Origin: Robertmurraya kyonggiensis
GTDB lineage: Bacteria > Bacillota > Bacilli > Bacillales > Cytobacillaceae
DNA: 64,000 bases
Direction: 5' to 3'
Assembly (NCBI RefSeq): GCF_005116465.1
Contig: NZ_SWBM01000004.1
Coordinates: 186,001 to 250,000, forward strand
Shown: one piece after another, positions 46,564-56,691 of the stretch
Numbering within the stretch: position 1 is the stretch's first letter
How the letters are laid out: each line of letters opens with the position of its first letter
The notes under the pieces: generated by a model
Seen by the model: only the letters and a program-made list of their open reading frames with translations
Told to the model about the DNA's origin: nothing
Databases searched by the model: none
Translations under genes and position numbers: made by a program

Positions 46564-46621
46564 CTCATAAGATATGATTATGTAATTCTAAACTAATTAA
46601 AAAAAAACAATATTTTAGTAA

Positions 46622-46774
46622 TTAGTGTAGGGAAGGTAAATCTAGAGTAGTTACTCTATCAGACTTATGAAGAGATGGTAAATCTGCCAATTGCGCATCA
46701 TTGTTAACACTTGCAATTCCTACAAGAACTAGCCCAAGTGCTGAAATTGCTAAAAGTCTTTTTAAACTTTTCAT
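46622..46774 (-). CDS. PapR-like signalling pre-peptide with two copies of the motif DLPSLH
   Basis: The 50-residue product starts MKSLKRLLAISALGLVLVGI, a Sec-type signal sequence with a basic start and hydrophobic core. Its exported part holds ADLPSLH (residues 30-36) and ends exactly with LDLPSLH (44-50). The PapR peptide of the B. cereus group also ends in ADLPFEF or SDLPFEY and is exported, trimmed and re-imported. The two copies use different codons for Pro, Ser, Leu and His yet keep the amino acids, which points to selection on the peptide. The start at ATG 46774 follows GGAAGGAG. It lies 49 bases downstream of a PlcR-like regulator. Confidence 0.72.
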   Translation of the reverse strand: MKSLKRLLAISALGLVLVGIASVNNDAQLADLPSLHKSDRVTTLDLPSLH

Positions 46775-46823
46775 AGCTAATCTCCTTCCTTTTTCAAAAA
46801 TTTGTTTCAATTAAATATTATCA

Positions 46824-47705
46824 CTATTTTAATAATTTTTCCAACTCTTCTTCTACTAGTTTTGCAAATTTATCATTTTTCTGTAATTTAAAAATGTATA
46901 TTGCGTCCGCTATATATTGCTTTCCTTTTAATATTGCACCAGATTTTAATAGATTTTCTCCTATTTGATAGTGAAAGTCTGGAAATAACAACATATCTTG
47001 AGAATTAATACAATGATTTATTCCATTTTTGCAGTATTTCAAGGATTCCTCATATTTTTCTTGCTTAGTCAGAACCTGAGCTATCGCATATAGAATTCTC
47101 ACCTTAACCCTCGGATCCAACAAATGTGGTAAATTATCAGTATGATTTAAAGCATCTAATAGCATTTCTTTCGATAATTCAAAATTACCAAAATCCTTTT
47201 CTATTATTGCCATACTAGTTAGAATTTCAATTTCCCTTTCAGTTAAATTAGTTCTAGCAGGATTTGTTAGACCCAATGCATATTGAAGTAGTTCAATTGA
47301 TTCATCTTTTTTATTTTGTAAGTAGTATTTACATATCCCTTCATGCCATATCAAAAATTGTTGATAAGACGTATGCTTAAAAAATGCATTATCTTTTTCT
47401 TTTACCACTACTTCCAAAATAGAATGGTAATCTCTTTCATACTTGAACTTCTTAATTAGCTCCATAACCGCTATATCATACCGAAAACTACTCGTTGCTC
47501 CGAAATCGAAAAAATTGCTTAAGTTCACATTTAATTTTTGAGACATTTTAAATAATTGGTCAATGGTGGGATATTTAATTTCCTTTTCGAATTCGTCTAA
47601 TTCTTCAGGAGTACAAATTCCATCAGAAAGACTTTCTACAGTATAGCCTCTTTGAATTCTTATCGACTTGAGAATATCTCCAAAGCACAACTCCTCCAAG
47701 TTCAT
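46824..47705 (-). CDS. PlcR-like RNPP family quorum-sensing regulator
   Basis: The 293-residue protein has an N-terminal helix-turn-helix (about 7-62, with GDILKSIRIQRGYTVESLSD) and a C-terminal TPR domain of about five repeats. Length and order match PlcR (285 residues), and segments such as QQFLIWHEGICKYYL and DPRVKVRILYAIAQVLTKQ correspond to PlcR segments I recall. PlcR regulators are switched on when an imported peptide binds the TPR groove. The downstream DLPSLH peptide gene is the likely partner. A perfect inverted repeat lies just upstream and may be its operator. It could instead be another TPR regulator of the RNPP group such as an NprR or Rgg relative. Confidence 0.78.
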   Translation of the reverse strand: MNLEELCFGDILKSIRIQRGYTVESLSDGICTPEELDEFEKEIKYPTIDQLFKMSQKLNVNLSNFFDFGATSSFRYDIAVMELIKKFKYERDYHSILEVVVKEKDNAFFKHTSYQQFLIWHEGICKYYLQNKKDESIELLQYALGLTNPARTNLTEREIEILTSMAIIEKDFGNFELSKEMLLDALNHTDNLPHLLDPRVKVRILYAIAQVLTKQEKYEESLKYCKNGINHCINSQDMLLFPDFHYQIGENLLKSGAILKGKQYIADAIYIFKLQKNDKFAKLVEEELEKLLK

Positions 47706-47728
47706 AAACCATTCTCCTTTATAAACAT

Positions 47729-47760
47729 TATGTAATCTGTTAGCTAAGAAATATTACATA
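47729..47760. promoter_or_regulatory. Palindromic operator candidate upstream of the PlcR-like gene
   Basis: TATGTAAT and ATTACATA are perfect eight-base inverted arms separated by 16 bases, 24 bases before the start codon. The half-sites TATGTA and TACATA equal those of the B. cereus PlcR box (TATGNAN4TNCATA), but the spacer is much longer. It may serve autoregulation. Confidence 0.5.
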
Positions 47761-47910
47761 TGTACTTTCTACTACTTCTCAATTATTTATTTTCTGATAG
47801 AATTTTTAAATAATTACTATAATATGAGTATATCAAAAATTTTCTTACATTGATCTTAAAAATAGCTTTTTTAAACAATTCAAAGTTAAAATACTAATAA
47901 ATGCTCAGAA

Positions 47911-47960
47911 AAAAATAAACATTCTCTACCTCTTTTTTTAAGGAAAGAATGTTTATTTTT
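47911..47960 (-). terminator. Terminator of yuaF-floT
   Basis: A perfect fifteen-base-pair stem, AAAAATAAACATTCT with AGAATGTTTATTTTT, with a 20-base loop, follows the flotillin stop codon. Confidence 0.85.
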
Positions 47961-47966
47961 TATTGT

Positions 47967-49487
47967 TTATTCTTTTGTCTCTGCGTTTACTAACTCTTTA
48001 GTCAACTCTTCTATACTCTCCCGCACGTTTCCTTTTCCTGAGAAGTTCTCTAGGAGATTTTTCATGTCTATTCCAGAAGAAGCTTTTAAAGATTCCTGTA
48101 AGGTTGACATTAAGTTAGTTGCATAGCCTGTTACTTTGTTGGCTCCACTATTTTCACCATTACCACCAGTGTCCACAACAGTGATCTTGTCAATGTTTCC
48201 TAGTGGGCTTGCTACTTGTTTTGCGTATTCAGGCAACATTTGAACAACCATATCTAGAACAGCGGCATTTCCGTACTGTTCGAACGCTTCGGCAATCTTT
48301 CTCTTTGCTTCTGCTTCCGCAAGACCTTTCAGACGAATAACATCCGCCTCGGTAGTACCTTTCGCACGCTCTGCTTCCGCTTTTGCAAGACCATCTAAGC
48401 GAACCTTTTCTGCCTCAGCTTTTGCTAACGATTCAATACGATACTGGTTGGCATCTGCTTCTGCTAGTTGTCTTGCCTTGTCCGCAGCAGCTGCTTGCTC
48501 AACCGAGTAACGATCCGCATCTGCTTTTTTCTTCACTTCTGAATCGTATTGTTTTTCACGACGTTGAATTTCTTTTTCTTCTAGCTCGATTTGCTTTTGA
48601 CGTTCAATGATTCTAATTTGCATTTCTTGCTCAGTAACTTCCTGCTTAGCACGAGCCGTTTCTAAATCATAAGCCTGGTCAGCTCGGGCTTTTGCAATAT
48701 CCTGATCACGACGATAATCAGCTATTTTCATTTGATTTTCTTTTTCTGCTTCTGCAATTTCAGTTGCTCGTTCAAGCTCAGCTTTTTTCGCATCCTTATC
48801 TGCTTCTGCCCGCTTTATTCGTGTTTCTTTTTCTGCTTCAGCAGTAGCAATATCAGCGTCACGTTTTACTTGGGCGATTCTCGGTTTTCCTAAAGATTCA
48901 AGGTAGCCATTTTTATCTCTTACATCCTTAATCGTAAAAGAAACGATCATTAGACCCATTTTTGCTAAATCCTGTGAGGCAACTCGTTGAACTTCTTGTG
49001 AGAACTTATCTCGATTTTTATAAATTTCCTCTACCGTCATCGAACCTAAGATGGAACGAAGATGACCTTCTAGTACTTCTCTTGCTTCATTTTCTCTGTC
49101 TGCTTTCGGCTTGCCAAGAAATTGTTCCGCTGCTGTTGCAATTTCCTCTATAGAACTACCGATTTTAATAATGGCCGTACCATCCGCCATCACTGGAACA
49201 CCTTGCTCCGTATACACTTCTGGAGTTGTTACTTCAAGCTTACTGGACAATAAGCTGAGTGGTTCCGCTTGTTGGAAGACCGGTAAGATAAATGCACCGC
49301 CACCACGAATAATCTTGATTCTATTACCTGATTCGTCTACATTTACATTTTTATTCCCTAAATAACTCCCCGTAACAATTAGTGCTTCATCTGGACCAGC
49401 TGTCCGATACTTTGTAATAAATACAAGTAATAAAGCGATTAGTAGAAAAGCAACTACTCCAATAATAATGATAACCGGCATTGTCAT
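47967..49487 (-). CDS. floT: Flotillin-like protein FloT (YuaG)
   Basis: The 506-residue protein has an N-terminal membrane-inserted hairpin (about 3-25), an SPFH domain (about 30-200), and a long helical region (about 210-420) rich in Glu-Ala repeats (DADIATAEAEKETRIKRAEA, KAEAEKVRLDGLAKAEAERA). Flotillins scaffold functional membrane microdomains. The sequence is very close to B. subtilis YuaG from memory. It is directly downstream of yuaF, with which it interacts. I chose ATG 49487. Confidence 0.95.
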   Translation of the reverse strand: MTMPVIIIIGVVAFLLIALLLVFITKYRTAGPDEALIVTGSYLGNKNVNVDESGNRIKIIRGGGAFILPVFQQAEPLSLLSSKLEVTTPEVYTEQGVPVMADGTAIIKIGSSIEEIATAAEQFLGKPKADRENEAREVLEGHLRSILGSMTVEEIYKNRDKFSQEVQRVASQDLAKMGLMIVSFTIKDVRDKNGYLESLGKPRIAQVKRDADIATAEAEKETRIKRAEADKDAKKAELERATEIAEAEKENQMKIADYRRDQDIAKARADQAYDLETARAKQEVTEQEMQIRIIERQKQIELEEKEIQRREKQYDSEVKKKADADRYSVEQAAAADKARQLAEADANQYRIESLAKAEAEKVRLDGLAKAEAERAKGTTEADVIRLKGLAEAEAKRKIAEAFEQYGNAAVLDMVVQMLPEYAKQVASPLGNIDKITVVDTGGNGENSGANKVTGYATNLMSTLQESLKASSGIDMKNLLENFSGKGNVRESIEELTKELVNAETKE

Positions 49488-49514
49488 CATAATTCCCCCT
49501 CAAACAATTTTTAT

Positions 49515-50054
49515 CTAAAAGTAGAAATCCTCTGGGCTTTCGTGTGGGACTACGTAGAGAACACCACTTTTAACCTCCACAACTAAAACATTCTTTCCTT
49601 CCTCAATTGACTCTCCTTTAAAACTCACAGCTGATTTTGCTACAGAGCCACTTGCGCTCTTCAAAAGAACCTCCCCATAGCCCCCAACTGGAATAGGAAT
49701 GATCACCTTTCCCACTCTTCCACGTAAAGAATTTGTAGTATAAACGAGTGATTCCTCTGCTGAAGACAAAGGTACAAGTACAAAAATATGAAGTAAAGTA
49801 TCAAGAATAAGAGCTATTAAGATGGAGAAAGCAACGATAAGATAGCTATTAAATGAAGTCAGAATTTCAAATAAGTATCCGCTTGCAGAAAAAAATGTGA
49901 TAAAAGCAAGAATAAGAGCTGGATTTAGAAATGGAATCATTTCTGCAAATCCATCAAGGAGGTCATTGAAAAGAATGTATAGGATTGTTAATGCACCAGC
50001 AATAATGAGAGTTGTTAAATAAATGGATTGAATGGAGCTCCCGAACAATTCCAT
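49515..50054 (-). CDS. yuaF: YuaF, NfeD-like membrane protein
   Basis: The 179-residue protein has four transmembrane helices (about 10-105) and a C-terminal soluble OB-fold NfeD domain (about 110-179). YuaF acts with flotillin in membrane microdomains and in resistance to membrane stress. ATG 50054 (MELFGSSIQSIYLTTLIIAG) fits the family and follows AGAGGGTG. It leads a yuaF-floT operon preceded by a sigma-W promoter. Confidence 0.93.
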   Translation of the reverse strand: MELFGSSIQSIYLTTLIIAGALTILYILFNDLLDGFAEMIPFLNPALILAFITFFSASGYLFEILTSFNSYLIVAFSILIALILDTLLHIFVLVPLSSAEESLVYTTNSLRGRVGKVIIPIPVGGYGEVLLKSASGSVAKSAVSFKGESIEEGKNVLVVEVKSGVLYVVPHESPEDFYF

Positions 50055-50141
50055 GCGTGTCACCCTCTTTCATAATTTAAAGAAGAAACGTTACACCCTC
50101 CTTCCAAAAATTTTATATGTAAGTTTGTGGCCTATCTTAAA

Positions 50142-50167
50142 TACGGAGGAATTTGTAAAAAGTTTCA
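50142..50167 (-). promoter_or_regulatory. Sigma-W promoter of yuaF-floT
   Basis: On the minus strand TGAAAC (50162-50167) and CGTA (50142-50145) are separated by exactly 16 bases. This is a perfect match to the sigma-W consensus and fits the sigma-W control of yuaFGI in B. subtilis, implying an envelope-stress response. Confidence 0.85.
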
Positions 50168-50190
50168 AAATTATACAAACTTACGACAAA

Positions 50191-50225
50191 AAAAGAGCAA
50201 AGATGAAATGAATCACCCTTGCTCT
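50191..50225 (-). terminator. Weak hairpin terminator of tyrS
   Basis: GAGCAA and TTGCTC form a six-base stem with a long loop, preceded by seven A residues on the plus strand. Weak but well placed. Confidence 0.5.
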
Positions 50226-50233
50226 CAAATCAA

Positions 50234-51770
<1,537 letters not shown>

Positions 51771-51793
51771 TATAAAAATTGATTTAAGGAATT

Positions 51794-51821
51794 TTTATCA
51801 TAAAACCATGCATCTTGTCAA
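51794..51821 (-). promoter_or_regulatory. Sigma-A promoter candidate for tyrS
   Basis: Minus strand TTGACA (51816-51821), 16-base spacer, GATAAA (51794-51799). The -35 is perfect and the -10 is weak. Confidence 0.5.
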
Positions 51822-51882
51822 ACCACATTACAGGATTGTTAGAAAATTGACGTTATCTTAATACTTGTCTTACGCTTTATGC

Positions 51883-51888
51883 TATAAT
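51883..51888 (+). promoter_or_regulatory. Extended -10 promoter of the penicillin-binding protein gene
   Basis: TGCTATAAT is an extended -10 element; the TATAAT lies at 51883-51888. No clear -35 at 17 bases is visible. Transcription would start near 51895, which rules out an earlier start codon at 51887. Confidence 0.5.
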
Positions 51889-51916
51889 GTATGTGATTCT
51901 AGGGGGAATGATACGA

Positions 51917-54796
51917 TTGAAAGAAAAATTAAATTGGAAGCAACTTATCCAGTCTTGCCAAGCTTTTTTCACAAGTAAAAAGACTAAAAAAAGCGCAAGC
52001 ATTACTTATCATGTGGTTTGGAATTTAGTGCTTATCTTTTTTGTTGTTATCATCCTTGGCGGTGCATTTGCAGGTGGTGTAGGAGCTGGTTACTTTGCCT
52101 CAATGGTTAAAGATGAACCAATTCGCTCCTACGATAGTATGAAGAAGGATATTTACAACTATGAAGAAACATCAGATTTGTACTTCGCTGATGACGTCTA
52201 TTTAGGAAAGCTTCGTACTGACTTAGAACGAGAGGAAGTTAAGCTAGAGGACGTATCAGATTATCTTATAAAAGCGGTTGTCGCAACGGAGGATGAATAT
52301 TTTTACGAGCATGATGGAGTTGTTCCAAAAGCTATCATGCGTGCACTATTTCAAGAAGTAACAAACTCTGCTGTGCAAACAGGTGGTAGTACGTTAACAC
52401 AGCAATTAATCAAGAATCAAATTCTAACAAATGAGGTCTCATTTGAACGGAAAGCAAAAGAAATTTTGTTAGCGCTTAGGCTAGAACAATTCTTTGACAA
52501 AAAAGAAATTCTAGAGGCCTATTTAAATGTTTCAACCTTTGGTAGAAATTCAACAGGACGAAACATTGGCGGAGTTCAAGCAGCAGCAAAAGGGGTATTT
52601 GGAGTGACTGCAAAGGAATTAACGCTTCCACAAGCAGCCTTTATCGCAGGTCTCCCACAAAGTCCATTCGGTTACACTCCTTTTACAAATAAAGGAGAAA
52701 TCAAAAATAATCTCGAGCCAGGAATGACTCGAATGAAAACTGTTTTAGAGAGAATGTATGATAAAGGCTCTATTACAAAAGAACAATATGATGAAGCTAT
52801 CAACTATGACATTACTCAAGACTTCATTCCACCAAGTACTAGTCCTCAAGAGGAATACCCATGGCTCACTTTCGAAATTGAGAAACGAGCAATTGATATT
52901 TTATCTACGATATTAGCTGAAAAAGATGGATACTCAGCAGAGGATTTACAGAATGACGAAAATTTAAAAGGCGAATACTTAGCATTGGCCGATCGAGATT
53001 TACGTCAAAATGGATATAAGATTCATTCAACGATTAAAAAGGATATCTATGATGCTATGCAAAAAGTGAAGGATGAATTCACTTTTTATGGTAGTGATAT
53101 TCAAGTAACTGAAACGGACCCTGAAACTGGTGAAGAGGTTACAGTTAATAAGCCTGTTGAAGTTGGGGCGATGATGATTGAAAACAAAACAGGAAAGATC
53201 CTTAGTTTTGTAGGCGGTCGAGATTTTAATCAAGAGCAATTAAACCATGCAACAAGTGGTAAGCGTTCTAATGGTTCAACGATGAAACCTTTGCTTGTAT
53301 ATGCTCCAGCTATTGAGTTGGGTAGTCTTGCTCCTGGATCGATATTACCTGACTTACCATTAAGATTAGATCCTACAAATCCTAACCCTTGGCCCAAAAA
53401 CTACGGTGGAGGCTATAGTGGTTTAGTTTCAGCAAGGTATGCATTAGCGAAATCTTATAACGTTCCAGCCGTTAAAGCGTATACAGATATTTTAGGACAA
53501 CGTCCGGCTGAGTATTTAACGAAGATGGGCATTACCTCCTTAACACCTGAAGATTATACGAACCGTTCTACAGCGATTGGGGGATTAACAAACGGCATCA
53601 CTGTTGAAGAAAACGTCAATGCCTTTGGCACCTTTGCGAATAACGGTCAATTTATCGACGCTTACTTAATCGAAAAAATTGTAGATAAAGAAGGCAATAC
53701 GGTTTACCAGCATGAAGTACAACCAGTAGATGTATTTAGTCCGCAAACAGCGTATTTAACATACGACATGATGCGTGATGTTATTAAATCAGGTACAGCG
53801 GCATCTCTAAATAGCCGACTTAAGTTCAGTTCTGACTGGGCAGGTAAAACAGGTACAGCACAAGACTATAAAGATGCTTGGTTTGTTGCTACAAATCCGA
53901 ATATCTCTTTCGGAACTTGGCTGGGTTACGATACACCAAAGCCTTTAGAATTGAATTACAAAGGGCTATCTTACTCTAACCGAAATATTTACTTATGGGC
54001 TCAAATGATGAATGCAGCCTATGATGTGGCACCAGAATTGGTTGACCCAGCAGAGACAATTAAGATGCCCGGTGGAATTGTGAGACGCTCCTTCTGTGCC
54101 GTTTCTGGCTTGTTACCTTCTGATGCATGTACAAAGGCTGGTCTTGTTGAGACTGATCTATTTAATGCAAAATATGTACCTAGCAAGGTCGATGATAGTT
54201 TAGTCGAAGGTAAGTATGTTCAAATTGGAGATAAAAAATATCTTGCCTTAGATTCAACACCAGATGAATTTGCTGAGGCTGGGTTAATCTTAAACCCGGA
54301 TTATATAGAAAAGCTCTTTGGGGTAAATGTTAATCCTCAACAATTAATTCCAGAGAAGGATCGTTGGTCAAAAATACTTTTACCAGATGATAAAATCGAG
54401 GATAACGATAAAGTTCCTGCTGCTCTATCTGCAAAAGTTTCAGGCTCGACAATCACTTGGGCAAACCATCCAGAAAAGGATGTCGTCGGATACAGAGTAT
54501 ATAAAGACGGTAGCAAGGTCGCTTCTATTAAAACCGGAGAAACGCTATCCTTTAATGGCGGAAACGGCTTATACTATGTAACAGCTGTCGATATCGCTGG
54601 AAAGGAATCAGCACCATCACCTGAAGTTAGAATTGGACCTGAAGAAGTCCCTGTAGTCGAACAACCCGGGAAGGAAGAGCCAGGAAAAGGAAATCCAGAA
54701 CAACCTGGAAAACCAACCGTTCCTAATCCTCCACCTACGAACCCACCAGGAGACGGAAAGGATAACGGAAATTCTTCTGAAAATAATGGTGGATAA
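51917..54796 (+). CDS. Class A penicillin-binding protein with C-terminal FN3-like and Pro-rich tail
   Basis: The product of about 959 residues has one N-terminal transmembrane helix (about 35-60), a GT51 glycosyltransferase domain with catalytic Glu in ATEDEYFYEHDG (about 125) and GGSTLTQQLIKN, and a transpeptidase domain. The transpeptidase motifs are STMK (about 454-457), SYN (about 513-515) and KTGTA (about 644-648). An FN3-like module (about 810-890) and a Pro/Glu/Gly-rich tail follow. It polymerises and cross-links peptidoglycan. The start is TTG 51917, ten bases after AGGGGG. I cannot assign a specific pbp name. Confidence 0.92.
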   Translation: MKEKLNWKQLIQSCQAFFTSKKTKKSASITYHVVWNLVLIFFVVIILGGAFAGGVGAGYFASMVKDEPIRSYDSMKKDIYNYEETSDLYFADDVYLGKLRTDLEREEVKLEDVSDYLIKAVVATEDEYFYEHDGVVPKAIMRALFQEVTNSAVQTGGSTLTQQLIKNQILTNEVSFERKAKEILLALRLEQFFDKKEILEAYLNVSTFGRNSTGRNIGGVQAAAKGVFGVTAKELTLPQAAFIAGLPQSPFGYTPFTNKGEIKNNLEPGMTRMKTVLERMYDKGSITKEQYDEAINYDITQDFIPPSTSPQEEYPWLTFEIEKRAIDILSTILAEKDGYSAEDLQNDENLKGEYLALADRDLRQNGYKIHSTIKKDIYDAMQKVKDEFTFYGSDIQVTETDPETGEEVTVNKPVEVGAMMIENKTGKILSFVGGRDFNQEQLNHATSGKRSNGSTMKPLLVYAPAIELGSLAPGSILPDLPLRLDPTNPNPWPKNYGGGYSGLVSARYALAKSYNVPAVKAYTDILGQRPAEYLTKMGITSLTPEDYTNRSTAIGGLTNGITVEENVNAFGTFANNGQFIDAYLIEKIVDKEGNTVYQHEVQPVDVFSPQTAYLTYDMMRDVIKSGTAASLNSRLKFSSDWAGKTGTAQDYKDAWFVATNPNISFGTWLGYDTPKPLELNYKGLSYSNRNIYLWAQMMNAAYDVAPELVDPAETIKMPGGIVRRSFCAVSGLLPSDACTKAGLVETDLFNAKYVPSKVDDSLVEGKYVQIGDKKYLALDSTPDEFAEAGLILNPDYIEKLFGVNVNPQQLIPEKDRWSKILLPDDKIEDNDKVPAALSAKVSGSTITWANHPEKDVVGYRVYKDGSKVASIKTGETLSFNGGNGLYYVTAVDIAGKESAPSPEVRIGPEEVPVVEQPGKEEPGKGNPEQPGKPTVPNPPPTNPPGDGKDNGNSSENNGG

Positions 54797-54821
54797 CTAA
54801 GGTTAATCGAAATAATACAAA

Positions 54822-54859
54822 AAGAGGGTGTCCAAAGTTGATCTTTGGTACACCCTCTT
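54822..54859 (+). terminator. Terminator of the class A PBP gene
   Basis: AAGAGGGTGT-CAAAG against CTTTG-ACACCCTCTT forms a stem of fifteen pairs with a mismatch, followed by TTC-T. Confidence 0.88.
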
Positions 54860-54992
54860 CTTGCATTATAAATGAATTTTTATAAATTTTTCAACGAAAC
54901 TTAGGATGACAGAAGTGATATCCACATCTTCAAAAAATTAAATGTTGGCCTAATAAAAGGAAAAATTATTCTATCAAGTTCTTATCTTCTTA

Positions 54993-56402
54993 TTATGAGG
55001 TTACATAAATTTGGTTCTTACCCTTCTTTTTAGCCCTATAAAGACCCACATCAGCTTCATGAAATAATTCATTAAAAGTTAGAATAGAACCATTTGAATT
55101 ACTTGTAACTCCAATACTAGAAGTTATTGAAATCATGCTCCCATCTCTATCGATTTGCAAGTTTCTAATCATCTTTTCTAATTTCTCTGCTCTATTCTTC
55201 CCTTTATCAAGGGTTGTATTCTTTAGGACTATGACAAACTCATCGCCACCATAACGTCCAATCATTTCATTATCATCTATCTTAGATGAACAGGTCCTAG
55301 CAACTTCTTTGATTACTTCATCTCCAAAAAGATGCCCATATTTATCATTAATCGATTTAAAATTATCAATATCAAATACGATACATACAATACTTTCATC
55401 GTTTTCATAAGCCTGTCGTAGCCAATCATTTGTTACAGTTTCTAGATGATTGCGATTATATAAACCGGTTAAATAATCCGTATTCGCCTTCTTTTCTATC
55501 AATGATAAGTTATGTGTTACATCTAGCTTTAATGCTGTTAATGCTAATTCCCGCTCATTTATTTCATTGAGCAAGGAAATATATTCTTTTTGTACTTTAT
55601 ACCCTAATTGAATATCCTGCATTTTTTCACATATATTACTTCTTTCTTCTTGAATCACTTTTAATAAATACACATCATTATAGCTTTCTACTAACTCTTT
55701 GGCATATGAGTACGATTCAAAAGCCTCTTTATATAACTTTTGTTTGGATAACCAATTTCCTTGCAAAATAAATGCTTGAGATTTTTCCCTTATAAAAGAA
55801 TCTAATATTGGATCATGAACGATCTCATCAATTAGTTGTTTCGATGTTCCTTGATTTCCCAAACCAATATAAGCTTGGGCAATATTCAATGTAACCCTTA
55901 ATTCGAGGATTCGACTTTGTGGTTCATGCAATTTTGCCATTTCAAGCCCTTTACTTGCCATTGCTAGAGCATCCAAATAATTTCCTTCCGCTAGGCAAAC
56001 ATGACTTAAATTACTATACCCATTGCTCACAATATTGAATTTTTCTAATTTCATTCCAAGTTCAATACTTTTTGATAGAGTCTCTTTTGCTTTTTCATAA
56101 TCCTTATTATAGTCATATAGTAAGAACAACACATTGTATAAATGTAAAGCATCAGCTTCATCACCATATTTAATACAAATCTCGTCATACGATTCAATAC
56201 TTTGAAATGCTTCTTCAATAGCGCCAATACAATAGAATGAAGCTGCACTATTTATATGTGCTGTTAGCATCGCTTTATAATCATTTAATTCTGTTGCCCA
56301 ATTAAGTAGATTGTAACAAGCTTCAATGGTCTCCTTGTATTTCCCTTCTGCTCTAAGAAGAGATACTTCTTGTTGTAAAGTCTTTAAATCTACTGTCGTC
56401 AT
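54993..56402 (-). CDS. TPR-GGDEF diguanylate cyclase
   Basis: The 469-residue soluble protein has an N-terminal array of about six TPR repeats (about 5-275), a helical linker, and a GGDEF domain with GGDEF intact at residues 385-389 and DIDNFKSINDKYGHLFGDEV. It should make cyclic-di-GMP, with the TPR part probably sensing a protein or peptide partner. No transmembrane helix is seen. It is not from the B. subtilis core order. ATG 56402 follows AAGGAGA. Confidence 0.85.
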   Translation of the reverse strand: MTTVDLKTLQQEVSLLRAEGKYKETIEACYNLLNWATELNDYKAMLTAHINSAASFYCIGAIEEAFQSIESYDEICIKYGDEADALHLYNVLFLLYDYNKDYEKAKETLSKSIELGMKLEKFNIVSNGYSNLSHVCLAEGNYLDALAMASKGLEMAKLHEPQSRILELRVTLNIAQAYIGLGNQGTSKQLIDEIVHDPILDSFIREKSQAFILQGNWLSKQKLYKEAFESYSYAKELVESYNDVYLLKVIQEERSNICEKMQDIQLGYKVQKEYISLLNEINERELALTALKLDVTHNLSLIEKKANTDYLTGLYNRNHLETVTNDWLRQAYENDESIVCIVFDIDNFKSINDKYGHLFGDEVIKEVARTCSSKIDDNEMIGRYGGDEFVIVLKNTTLDKGKNRAEKLEKMIRNLQIDRDGSMISITSSIGVTSNSNGSILTFNELFHEADVGLYRAKKKGKNQIYVTS

Positions 56403-56589
56403 GATTTCTCTCCTTAAACAATTCATATAAAGCGTAATAATATCCTAATATAAAATATTTTAGCTGGTTCCTCTCTTTTCTTAAAGTATTTTATAGTTCC
56501 TTTGACTGTATTTTTTGTAAAAACTTGTTATACCAAATGTAAAAAGTTTGATGACAAAAAGTTGCTCGAGTAAAAATTGTAGAATCAAA

Positions 56590-56630
56590 TAAAAAGTGAA
56601 GACCAATCATAAAATGATGTAGTCCTCACA
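56590..56630 (-). terminator. Terminator of acuABC
   Basis: GTGAAGAC pairs with GTCCTCAC with one mismatch, and a T-run (TTTTTATTTG) follows on the minus strand. Confidence 0.7.
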
Positions 56631-56691
56631 ATTGGATTCTAGCTCTTATGCTCATAGCTTACCTTTAGATGTTCCTCTTTTGTTTTATAAA

